A program made the position numbers and the translations under genes. From contig JAGTXK010000134.1 of NCBI GenBank assembly GCA_019096195.1, forward strand, positions 310,001 through 374,000: 64,000 nt of DNA, given 5' to 3'. Shown one piece after another: positions 46,443-56,617 of this stretch. The notes below the pieces were generated by a model that was not told the origin of the DNA, did no database searches, and saw only the letters and a list, made by a program, of their open reading frames with translations. Numbering within the stretch: the stretch's first letter is position 1; each line of letters starts with the position of its first letter. Origin of the DNA: Boletus sp. NGJ. Taxonomy: Eukaryota; Basidiomycota; Agaricomycetes; Boletales; Boletaceae.

Positions 46443-46616
46443 CGTTCAATACAAGGTCAGTGCGTGACTCGGATGGACTCGACAATGTCGCTGACATAAG
46501 CAAATGAGTCGTGATTTCCTAATTTGGGGAATGACTAGGGCCGTTTTCGCTCTTATCTACCACCACTGCAACCGCGCTCGTCCTGGTTATTCTCCAACAC
46601 ATCCCCTTTGTCGAAC
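46443..46616. promoter_or_regulatory. 174-base bidirectional promoter region
   Basis: The start codons of the NDUFA6-like gene (minus) and the PP28 gene (plus) face away from each other across 174 bases, so both promoters must lie here or overlap the first exons. No clear TATA box is seen. Confidence 0.6.
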
Positions 46617-47579
46617 ATGGTTAGAGGACCAGGAAAGTACAAGACCAAGCGTGGTGGTGGTAGGAACTTTAGGTGAGCGTGCTTGGTTGATGATCACGAA
46701 ATAAATGGGAACGGATGTGCTGACGGTGTGGATGGCGCCTTGAGTCGGGATCTGGTACTCGACTATGATGGGATAGCTGAATCGAAATCGTGAGTGTGCT
46801 TTTCGTCACGTTAGCTTTATTATCATGTTTGTGTTTTAGGTCCCGTCTCAAGAACGCCTCGCAGGATGACGGTGACGATGGTGATGACGACGATGACGGA
46901 GACGAAGCGGTGGACGAAGAGGACGAAGAGGAGGACGAAGAGGATGAGGAAGTTGAGGTGGTGGTGGACGCGGCTGGCACGAGCGCCACCGCACAGCCAG
47001 AGCTGACGCGCGTCGAACGACGTGAGCTGAAGAAGAAACAAACCGCTGAGAAGCAAGCCCAAAAACAGGGGATTGACGAAAATGACGAGGACGCGGATCT
47101 CATCAATCCCAATCACGTCGAGAGGAAACTCAATATATCAGACCTGGGCTCGAGCGAGTTGACGCGGAAGGAAAGGTAGGCCTGATGTTCCGATCGAGCT
47201 CTTGTTCTGGTCGTTGTGTGTCTTTCGATTGCATTGACCGTGGCCGTGTGCTTTAGGGAGGCAAAGGAGAAGCAGGAAGCCAAGGATCGTTATTGGAAGG
47301 TAAGCGCGCTAAATCGACGACTTGAATGAAGGAATCTCATCCGATCGTTCAGCTGCATGTTGCTGGCAAGACAGACGAAGCCAAGTCAGATCTCGCTCGT
47401 CTGAAGAGAATCAGAGAAGAACGCGAGGCTGCACAGGCCAAGCGCAAGGCCGAGGCGGATGGTCTGTCCCCCGCCCTCCAATCATGTGTCCGAAATTTGA
47501 CAGGGTATTGTTTCATACAGCCAAAACAACAGAAATAGAGGCGAAGAAGCAGGCGGCCATGAGCGGGAAGCGTGTGTAG
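46617..47579 (+). CDS. PP28-domain phosphoprotein (28 kDa heat- and acid-stable phosphoprotein, PDAP1-like)
   Basis: Six exons join in phase: 46,617-46,672, 46,745-46,789, 46,840-47,175, 47,257-47,299, 47,353-47,461 and 47,521-47,579, encoding 215 aa. The N-terminus MVRGPGKYKTKRGGGRNFS matches the family start (MVRGK-K-K-GRR-F). Residues about 37-70 are a highly acidic stretch. The PP28 domain follows at about 110-215, with NPNHVERK, ELTRKEREAKEKQEAKDRYW, LHVAGKTDEAKSDLARL and a lysine-rich end. In animals the protein is a casein kinase II substrate linked to PDGF; in fungi its role is not settled. All introns are 49-81 bases, GT-AG. The acidic stretch makes a long antisense serine-rich frame, which is a shadow. 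Divergently paired with the NDUFA6-like gene. Confidence 0.93.
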
Positions 47580-47959
47580 TCGTCCACGATATCAAGTTGA
47601 TGTATCACCTACAAGGAATGTCGCTGTGTGGTTACTTGAAGTTGTATTATGAAGTCTCACATTCTACTCCACTGGAGTTGAGCGACGAGGACGAGGGCCA
47701 GACGTCAGAGTCGGCGGCGGCGGCGGGGCTGGGGCCGCCCAAAAGCTTGCAATACGCCCCTACTACACCGGACACATGCAATACCATCACAGCACGTCTG
47801 AGTCTCCCGTTGCAGCCACGCGGTTCCTCTTGCAATAGTCGCGGATTGAAGCCCAGTGAATATCGGTTGTTGGTTGGCATGAGCGGGTATGATTGTTTGT
47901 CAGGTGATGCATCATATGCCAAGATACATTCTAGCAAATCCAATGATACCCAGAGTTCC
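47580..47959. other. no supported gene
   Basis: The open frame from 47,597 is serine-rich with a GCGGCGGCGGCG run (AAAA) and has no recognised motif. It reads into the peptidase fragment in the wrong frame. Confidence 0.4.
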
Positions 47960-48230
47960 TACAAGGTGCTTAGCTATGCTTATGCTCTTTGCGAGGGAGT
48001 CCTGCAGCTGTGTGGATCGTCGCAAGCCCTTTCCACGACGGTAGCCTGGTTCCCCTCGCGGACTTTGGCACCGTGACGTTCACTAATGCTATTGCCTCTG
48101 GCCCCGGTGGCCACGTGTACTGGCCATCTATCAGTGCCAATGACATCTTTTAGATTGTGCAGGACAACACACTCAGCCTTATCACGCTCATCACCATCAG
48201 AAATGATAGCCTCATCGCGATATCGATATC
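47960..48230 (+). pseudogene. glutamic peptidase G1 (eqolisin-like), C-terminal fragment
   Basis: This fragment reads YALCEG, then (frame change) PAAVWIVASPF, DGSLVPLADFGTVTFTNA, then ISANDIF, a stop, and QDNTLSLIT. It matches the C-terminal strands of eqolisins (family pattern AEWIVEDF...LVPFADFGTVTFTNA...I-D). The N-terminal and middle parts of the same kind of protein lie at 6225-6800 and stop where this fragment starts. It is not a complete gene. Confidence 0.72.
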
Positions 48231-48749
48231 GTCCAGTATGTCTAAACGGGTGATGGTTTGTCTGTCATGCAGACTCTCCAAAATCTTATGCAGCACCAGA
48301 TCACCGAAACAGAAATACCTTTACACAGACTACCTGAATGTGCAGATGAGGTTCAGCAGTACAGCAACTCCTGAACGCTGTCGGAACATATATCACTCGA
48401 CAAGCCTAGGCTGACATTACATTGTGATATCGATATCATTCATTGCCTCCGAGTCTGGGATCATCACAACTTTAGTGCTTGTACTGTGACCGAGGACGAG
48501 CTTTTGACTTGAATCACTATCATTTTGATCCCTCATGCACAGAGTCGGGGATTGGTCCGCACAGCGCCGCTACGAGGTCAAGTAGTGAACTTGAATCTCC
48601 AAATATGACTCCTTGTATTCAAGTCTGTTTGTCCAAGTAACAGTAGTGTATAATGAATGATACATAAGGTGAGTCAAGGATAGAATGCCCAAAGGTTCGC
48701 GAATCGTACTAGGGTGACACATATCAGCAAACGGTAGACATCCAAAGAT
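48231..48749. other. no supported gene
   Basis: Short frames only, with nothing recognised. The right end must hold the 3' untranslated region of the ribonucleotide reductase gene. Confidence 0.5.
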
Positions 48750-50208
48750 TCAGAAATCCTCGTCCAGCGAACTAGCATATGGCATAAATCATCCGCTCAT
48801 AAGAGGACCTGCAGGGAACAAAATTCACTCACAAGGTTGTGCGAGAAGTTCCTCCTGCCGCTGGGTTGATATAATTGACGTTGGCTTTGGCGTAGTCCGA
48901 CATCCGTTTCTCGAAAAAGTTGGTCTTTCCTTGTAGCGAGATCATGTCCATAAAGTCAAAGGGATTCTCGGTCTTGTACACCTTGGTGTTGCCGAGCGAT
49001 ACCAACAGGCGATCAGCAACGAACTCGATGTATTGACACATGAGCTGAGCGTTCATGCCAATCAAAGCCACTGGCAGAGCGTCTTGGAACGATGGTGAGT
49101 ACACACGACTCGAACGAGCATCGTGAGTACATACCATTCAGGAACTCTTGCTCGATCTTGACGGCCTCAGTTATAATGCGCTCGATGACGTTAGGGTGCG
49201 GTCGTCGCCGCAGATGGCTGAGTAACAGGCAAGCAAAGTCGGTATGCATTCCCTCATCGCGACTTATGAGCTCATTGGAGAAGGTGAGACCTGGCATGAG
49301 ACCACGCTTCTTCAACCAGAAAATGGATGCAAAGGAACCGGAGAAGAAGATCCCCTCAACGGCAGCAAAGGCAACGAGACGCTCGGAAAACGTGGAGCGC
49401 CGGTCGGAGATCCACCGGAGAGCCCAATCGGCCTTGTGCTTGATACATGGGATGGTCTCCACAGCGTCAAAAAGGTACACGCGCTCGGCCGGATCTTTGA
49501 TGTACGTATCAATGAGGAGAGAATATGTCTCGGAGTGGATGTTCTCCATCATGATTTGGAAACCGTAAAAGGAACGTGCTTCTGCGACTTGAACTTCGTT
49601 CGAGAAACGCTCGACCAGGTTTTCATTCACGATACCGTCTGAGGCAGCAAAGAAGGCAAGAACATGAGAGATAAAATAACGTTCGTTATCGTTAAGACGA
49701 TTGTTCCAGTCACGGATATCATCCGAAAGGTCTATCTCCTCGGCGGTCCAAAAGCACGCTTCCGCCTTCTTGTACATTTGCCAGATCTGAGTGCATTGTC
49801 AATCACGATAGATGTAACAAGGTGGCGTACATACTTCGTTGTATTCTATGGGAAAGAGCACGAATCGACGCTTGGACGGTTTCAACAGGGGCTCTTCGCC
49901 TACCAAATTAACGCATGAGCATCGACAAAGTGCTCCAAGCCAGAACACGTACATTCGGGGAGATCCACCTCGCCGACAAACCTTTTACGAAGATTGTGAC
50001 CTCCTTCTGTTCCAGATTCAGGGAATGTTGAATGCATGTTGGAGTCATCAATGATTATATGGCCGGTATCACAATCTGACGTGGTGGCGGCTAGCGACAA
50101 GGTCGCGATAGCCTTTATGATCTGACGAAAGCGTGAGGGCCAAGAACCTGTTGTTCATGAATCATTACCTGCCTGCTTGTTAGACACAAAACTAGCGGAG
50201 CGTGTCAT
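48750..50208 (-). CDS. RNR2: ribonucleotide reductase small subunit (R2, class Ia)
   Basis: This is the diiron-tyrosyl radical subunit that, with R1, makes deoxyribonucleotides. Six exons: 50,208-50,173, 50,121-49,953, 49,899-49,835, 49,786-49,135, 49,082-48,833 and 48,771-48,750, giving exactly 397 aa. Metal ligands and radical tyrosine are visible: D140 (SDGIVNENL), E171 and H174 (MENIHSETY), Y178, the E of [12 protein letters not shown], and E/H of [10 protein letters not shown]. The last exon is 22 bases and completes the tail FSLDEDF, the R1-docking peptide. Intron 1 appears to be GC-AG (CAG/GCAGGT); with GT instead, phase is lost. The other introns are GT-AG, 48-61 bases. The sequence is CpG-rich and intact. 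A frame of the fourth exon runs past its donor, which is read-through only. Confidence 0.95.
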
Positions 50209-50372
50209 TAAGGAGATCTGAGATGGAAAGTAATGACAAAGTGATCCTGACCCTGCTGGACAACGGTACCCAAAGTTATAATTAATGACTCGGGGGGACG
50301 CGGAGCCAGGGGTCACACATCGCAACGACCACCCTAGCCTGATATCTGCTTTTGTAATAACACCTCAGACAT

Positions 50373-50928
50373 GATCGGATAAGTCCGAATAACTTAGTCG
50401 ATACATATCTGTAAATAGATTGAACCTGGGAAAAATAAAATGTTTATTACTCTGTCTGAAAAACTTAGTCATTCAAAAGAGGAAGAATAACATAGCTAAA
50501 ATAATAACTAAGAGTCAATTGTGTTTACATATTTTATCATATATTTCAAAGAGGATATTCAATTTATTGATTTCACAAAGTCTAAAACCTATTTTGATTC
50601 TGTATACAAGGAATATTTGAGCCTAGCCAATGAGAATTCATGATTACTAATATATTTATTGTTCAGATGCAGAATATATTTGAGAATTTGTAAGAGAAAC
50701 AAATTGAATATCCTTTTTGGAAAATATGTAAGCACAATTGACCCTTAGTTATTATTTTGAATAAATTTAGCTACATTATTCATTCTCTTTTGGATGACTA
50801 AGTTTTTCAGACAGAGTAATAAACATTTTCTTAATGTATTGAGCAATATTTATTGCAAACATTTAAATTTTCCTGGGTTCCATCTATTTATAGATATGTA
50901 TCAGTTAAGTTATTGGGACTTATATCAA
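50373..50928. mobile_element. fold-back (MITE-like) element with roughly 200-base inverted arms
   Basis: The left arm (about 50,373-50,577) and right arm (about 50,694-50,928) are imperfect reverse complements. Shared blocks include ATGTTTATTACTCTGTCTG, AAAAACTTAGTCAT and AATAATAACTAAG. The right arm has about 35 extra bases. The loop is about 115 bases and very A/T-rich, with no coding capacity. No sure target duplication was found. It fits a non-autonomous DNA element next to the promoter side of RNR2. Confidence 0.75.
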
Positions 50929-51929
50929 ATAATGACAGGCAGATAATATTGACACAATGTGTATAATATAGTGAGACTTTGATACAACACTTATTCACCA
51001 ACCTCAATCTTGATAACATTAGACAATATGGTGGGTGAATTGCAAGGGCTTAGAAGCTCTTCCAAGGTGTTGACAATATTTTAGAAGTGTATCTTCTGCA
51101 TATCTTGTAGGCATATGCACAATGCTTATTTTAGTAGGCAATATAGATAAAATTTACCACTATAGTTCAAATTCTCTGAGAACATGTAAGCTAGTTGGAT
51201 GTAAAGTAGATCATGCTAGAAATGGGTGTCAGAGTCATTATTATCAGAGTCGCTTCTGCTGTCTTTGCTGACATCACTAGCCTCATCTTTGTCTCCATCC
51301 TTGATATTGACCTCATTCTGTTTATTAACTTCCTTGTTGTTCAGGACCACACTCCACTTAAAGAATCAAGCTCTTTCACCTCTACATGACTGAGGTATTA
51401 GAATGACCTGAAATATAATTACATACCTAGAGTGACATAACAGAAATAGGACACCAACAAGACAGATCTATAAGTAAAGAGTTAGAAAGAGCCGGGGATA
51501 CGACCAGTCACCAATGTGGGTCATAGAAATCATGAGAGCTGGTGGTGGTATTGCATCATGAAGTAAAAGCAGAGGGCCCTAAATTCCACACACAAAAGAC
51601 ATTATTCAATTTATACAGCAAAAATAAATACAATAGTTGAAAGGGGGGAGTAGGGATTGCAGCCAGAAATGGAACTGACATTATTCATGGTACTTGAGGG
51701 GAAAGTGATGGGGGAGTAGAGGGGAACAGCTGAAATGAACAAAGAAAGTCTATGCATAGAATTGGCAAGCCTGACTCATGATCTTATAGGCCTGCACTTG
51801 CTTGGATTGTTCATTAAAAGAAGGAATATACAAAAATGACAGGTGGGCATCAGACCAGGTGGAAAGAAGCATACAGAAACTGCACAGAACATAGACATTA
51901 TCAGCAAATGAGTCTGTCAGCCTGAGATC
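50929..51929. other. no supported gene
   Basis: A/T-rich sequence with only short frames. A GA-rich, purine-biased stretch lies at about 51,630-51,750. Confidence 0.5.
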
Positions 51930-52866
51930 TGTTATGCCGGGTAACAATGTGACACGTTCCCATATAATCAACCCTGTTTGATTATAGGACTAGCAGGACT
52001 TGAGGGGAAAATACCTCCAGAGGCCCAAAGATTCCTCTGACTGGGGACTGACTGCTAGCTTTATGTAGAGTGTCCTGGTTGCCTCTACAACCAATGGCGA
52101 AGTCTTGGATTTACCTACAGTGGCACAATCCTCCAAGAAGGAAGGGCAGACTGGATGCAGAGGCCAGAAACTAGATCTCTGGGCTTACACGGCCTAGTGC
52201 TGGTGGCGGAGTCCTGGGCTTGTGGGGTCAGTGGCGGAGTCCTGACCAATACGGGCCAACCTCTGTTGGCGTTGGAGTTGCCGAAGCTTTAGAAGCGTGT
52301 ACAGACAGCAACGAGGCCACACAAGTGCACGGTGATGAGGAAGACAATCACTAGCACAAGGGCGATCACCTCCAGAGTGAGAGCGAGGCTTCTAAGGTGA
52401 AGTGGAACTGGTAGCTGGGGAAGGCTGGTAGATTACACAGGAAGGAGTGTAGATCTAGGTTAGAGTTACATGAAGGGCCAGCATCCCTTTATATAGGCCA
52501 TGCCCATCTAGGGCAGGCTTCATATCATATATGGTAATCATAAGTCACAGACTAAAGATTATCATAAAGGATCTAGGCATCAGTCAAATGGAGATTTGGA
52601 ATACTAGGCTGTGCACAAGAGAAACACAGCCAAGGGGGCAATGTCTATGATCAGATCAGAAGGAGGTGAAAGGCATATATCAATGAAATAGAAAGGTGGT
52701 GTCCAAACCAAACAGGTAGCTTCCTAGAAAGGGAGTTCTGGATGGGGCGATGCCTGAGTTGGTGTTGTGGGGGAATCCCTGGTCTGAGTCAAAGAATAAG
52801 TTGTCCCATAGTCCTATGGGGGGTGAGGGGAGAGGAAAAGATGTACCCCCTCCTATAACCATAACA
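51930..52866 (-). repeat. solo LTR D (0.9-kb family)
   Basis: The 937-base repeat runs TGTTATGCCGGG...CCATAACA with a perfect 5-base duplication AGATC (51,925-51,929 and 52,867-52,871). It is in minus orientation, by comparison with B, C and E. No internal element is attached. Confidence 0.88.
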
Positions 52867-52869
52867 AGA

Positions 52870-54717
52870 TCCCCATGCTTGGATGGCAAAGGCTTAGACC
52901 ACAACACCAGACCTGAACTGCCAGAGAAGATGGCATGTATGAAGCTGTGATGTTCAGTGCAATGTTCCACCCACAAATGAGGGTGAAGGGCTTGGTTGAT
53001 GGTGCACAGCTCATAGCGCCAGCCAATCTTGTAAATCTCCCACAAGATTGCTCTGATGAGGTAGGGTGGAGGATTGGTAAGGGATACAGTTGGAATATAC
53101 TTGCTGCACCATTCCACAGTTTCCAAGGATGTGAAAGTGGAGCCCTGCACCATGGTTACTGTAACATCACTGAAGATCTCCAGCATGGGTTGGTCGAGGG
53201 TGGTTTGGGGGTATTGGCATCTTTGGAACTGTTGATGGCCCAGTGTTTGGCTGTCTTGAGTGAGGTAAGACCTTGATCAAACAGGAAGATCATCCAAGAC
53301 AGTCCAACCTGAACATTCTCTCTGGAGTCCATGTGCATTTTCTGAACAATGCCATCCAAAACGTGACCAAAGCTCAGTAGGCCATCCTTGATGGCAGTCA
53401 ACCTCTCCTCCACCTATGCATTCCTCATGCAAAGCTCCCTATAGGCCCTCAACAGGGTGTTGTAGTCCCAAGGTAACTTGGAGGATTCGGCCGTCTTGCT
53501 ACTTGACATGCCCTTGTTCACCCTAGGCAAAACAACCCCATCAAATGCTGGAAACTCATATGTCAACAGTGATGTTCAAGTTTCAGCTCTGTTACGACTT
53601 ACTTATTGTTCACTTGGAACCCCCTGCCTTTCCAGAGCTGAGTTGGCGTGCCTCCTTTTTAGGGGGGCCAATGTTGACCTTGCTTTGGAGCTCACTCTGG
53701 GAGGTTCTGGTGCTTTGTATGGCCAATCGATTAGCAGCCATAGTAATTCAGATGGTTAGAAGTGGCAGGAAAGGCAGGGCAGTAGCAGGGGAGCATTGCC
53801 TGAGGGCAAGACTTGGAATGGGCTGGTCAACTTCAAGTGACATCTTCCCTTGGCTGAGCCTGCATCATATTAGGTGGACCTGGTTGTGGGCCTTTGGTGG
53901 ATGGGGCTCAATGCAGTTGAGACTCCGAACGCAGGTGTTTCTTTAGCAACAAGCACCTCATCTTGTGCCTGCAGCATTCAGTGCAGGTTTGCCCATCACT
54001 AGGCCTGCAGATTTCCCTTTGTCATTGGCAATGGTCACACCTTTCTCCTGATGGCACATCCTGCAAGGACTCTTGAGTTTGAGCAGGCATCCTGTCTGGC
54101 CTTGGGCTTGATGACTATAGCAACAAGCAAGTCCAGGTGCTTCAGAGCTAGAACACTTCTGAATTACAAAGAGACCGTCCTTGTGGTGAGCCATCGTCTT
54201 CCTCTCCATCAACCTCCTGAGCCTTACCTTTGCCCATATTGACTCTCTAATCCATCTGAAATTCCTTCACATCGGGTATTTCTGGAGCAGCCTCCTCAAC
54301 TGGACTGGAAGTAACTGCCTTTGAGGTAGGAGGTTGTGAACCAGAGCCACTTGGATCCTGGTCTGGTTGGCTGCTGATGTCGTGGGTGAGTATGGCATTC
54401 CAGTTGGGCCATTGATCATTTTGATAATTGGCTAGTTGTATGTCTGAGGCGATGGAAAGGAGGGGGATTGCATCTGCATGTCCTGCGATAGACTGAATCA
54501 TTTCCTACAAAGCAAACATTCATTGTCATCTAGTAGAGCTTATAAATACTTACCAATGCTGCCTTGATCTCATCAATGGCCTTGTGCCATGCCTTAGTCT
54601 AAGCTGTGATATCAGATGTTTACTGAAGAACCTTCATGACAAGGATGTCAGCAATGTCTGCATTTGCTGTGTCAACGATACGTTGCATGCTGGAGCTCAT
54701 TGCTGTGGTAGCTAATG
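52870..54717 (-). pseudogene. unknown cysteine-containing protein gene, degenerate
   Basis: Reading from 54,701 leftward: MSSSMQRIVDTANADI, a block with MIQSIAGHADAIPLL (54,501-54,247), then a cysteine cluster CDHCQ...C...CTECCRHKMRC (about 54,030-53,950) like those of fungal proteins with two CxxC-type pairs. Further on are a coiled-coil-like block (53,413-53,160) and a C-terminal block with WEIYKIGWRYEL and LWVEHCTEHHSF (53,186-52,880). In-frame stops and frame changes suggest a dead gene. I recall such cysteine patterns in uncharacterised Agaricomycete proteins, but cannot name the family. LTR D sits at its 3' side. Confidence 0.4.
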
Positions 54718-54723
54718 TGTTGA

Positions 54724-56617
54724 ATGCAGAAAGAGAAGGAGAAAAGAGTGTGGTTCAGAACAGATTTGCAGGCAACACTTATATTGGCATATGTCAAGCA
54801 TTCACACTCTGATGGCATTGTTCAGCTATTCCACACTCAGCTGAGTCAGCTAGCCCCAAGTCGGACACCTGAACCTAACATTGTTGGTTCACCCCATATC
54901 CATTGTTATGGCTATGGAAGGGGGTACATCTTTTTCTCTTCCTTCACCCCCTCCCAGGCTATGGGACGACCTCTTCTTTGACTCCTACAACCAGGGATTT
55001 CCCACGATGCCTACACAAGCATCACCCCATCCAGAACTCCCCTTCTAGGCAATGCCCATTCTGACTGTGACATAGCCTTTTTCTCTTTTCATTAATACAT
55101 GCATTTCACCTCTGATCTGATCATAGACATTGCCTTCTCGACTGTGCTCTCTTGTACACAGCCCAGTATTCCGAATTCTTCATTTGACTAATGCCTTGAT
55201 CCTTTATGGTAATATTCAGTCTGCAACTTACTATTATCATATACAATACAAAGCCTACCCTAGATTGGAAAGGCCTATATATAGGGACATTTGCCCCTCA
55301 TGTAACTCTAACCTAGATCTACACAACTTTCCATGTAATCTACCAAGCTCTTGGTTCCACTTCACTTCAGATGCCTGCGCCCGCTCTGGAAGTGATTACC
55401 ACAGTGCTCGTGATCCTGCTCCTCATCACTTCACACTTGTGTGGCATTATCACCAGCCATTCACATGCCTAGCCAATGGCAACTCCAACACAGACAGGAT
55501 TCTGCCCGTATAAACCCAGGACTCTGCCACTGGCATAATAGCAAGACCAGAACTCTGCCACCAGCAACCATATATAATAGGTCTGCACCTCCCCCAGACT
55601 GCGTCACCATCATCAAAGTCCAAGACTCCACCATTGGTCATAGAGAAGGCTCCAACCCCAAGGGAGGCTCTACATAGAAGCTAGCTGTCAGTCCCCATAC
55701 TGAGGAACTTGGGCCTTGGAAGGTATTTTCCCCTCAAATCCAGCTAGTCCAGTAATCAACCAGGTGGTCAATTACTCGGGAACATGTCACTTGTTACCTG
55801 GTGTAACATCCATCTCATTTCACTGCAATTGCAACATGCAAAAACAAGTTCAATTTACCCTTTCTGGTATGTTCTACTAATATTCTGGCTGATGATGCTA
55901 AGTGGTTTCATTATTACAGTTGACGAAAGCTTGGTGGAAAGTGGTTCGCAGTCATTACACTCCACACCAGCATGCAAATCCAAAATGGACAATATCAGTG
56001 AGGACTCTGGAAAAGTCCTTGATATATCATCCTCAGAAATGGCCAACATGTCATTGGCAAGAGGTGCTGCAATCCAACATTCAGCACCATTTTCCTTGGG
56101 TGGTTGCATTCCCTCAGCCCACAACCAAAACTCTAGCATTCAGATTCCTTCACCCCCTCCATTTGTTCCCATGATTGGCAAACACATCAGTAAGATATCG
56201 TTGCCCTCACCATTCATTCCCATCACTACCACTCCTGTGGGTCAGATACTGTCACCCCCACCATTTGAGCCCATGACTGCCAAACATGCTGGTGGCATTC
56301 GCAAGTCATTCCAGAGAATATGGATTCCAACCTCCCCATCATTTTTTTCAAAAACCAAGATATTCCAGCCACAGACAAGGATTCCAATGCCACCTCCATT
56401 TCAGCCCAGCTCATCACAGCATCATATAAATGTTTTGACCAATCTCGCTATCATTCACATCCCAACACCACCACCATTTCCTTTGAAGGAACGCCCTCAT
56501 TCTAACAGCATTTGCATTCTGACACTGCCCCCATTTGCTCACATGGAAACCGACATGCCCTCTCAAGCTTCCACTCTAACAGCATTGCCAAAGCCAAAGA
56601 AGCTGAAACGGCTCTGA
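54724..56617 (+). pseudogene. unknown gene with IPxPPPFxP repeats, split by LTR E
   Basis: The left part (54,724-54,903) reads into the inserted LTR E, and coding resumes at 55,809 (LISLQLQHAKTSS). A probable intron follows (GTATGT near 55,866 to ACAG near 55,920). After it, a single open frame to 56,617 encodes a protein with at least six spaced copies of an (I/L)P-(S/T/M)-PPPF-x-P motif, for example IPSPPPFVP, LSPPPFEP, IPMPPPFQP and IPTPPPFPL, at about 25-30-residue spacing. It ends KPKKLKRL. The repeat suggests a disordered scaffold or peptide-binding protein. I do not recognise it. It directly precedes the SF3B1 fragment. Confidence 0.4.
54904..55808 (+). repeat. solo LTR E (0.9-kb family)
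   Basis: The 905-base repeat runs TGTTATGGCTATGG...CTGGTGTAACA with a perfect 5-base duplication TCCAT (54,899-54,903 and 55,809-55,813). A TATATATAGGGACA block near 55,275 gives plus orientation. It interrupts the PPPF-repeat gene. Confidence 0.88.

Noticed and set aside
46669-47116. Long antisense serine-rich frames over the PP28 gene
   Set aside because: They mirror the acidic GAC/GAG-rich exon on the plus strand, which has a recognised domain and consistent splicing.
49092-49642. Plus-strand frames over RNR2
   Set aside because: RNR2 is certain on the minus strand; these are mirror frames.
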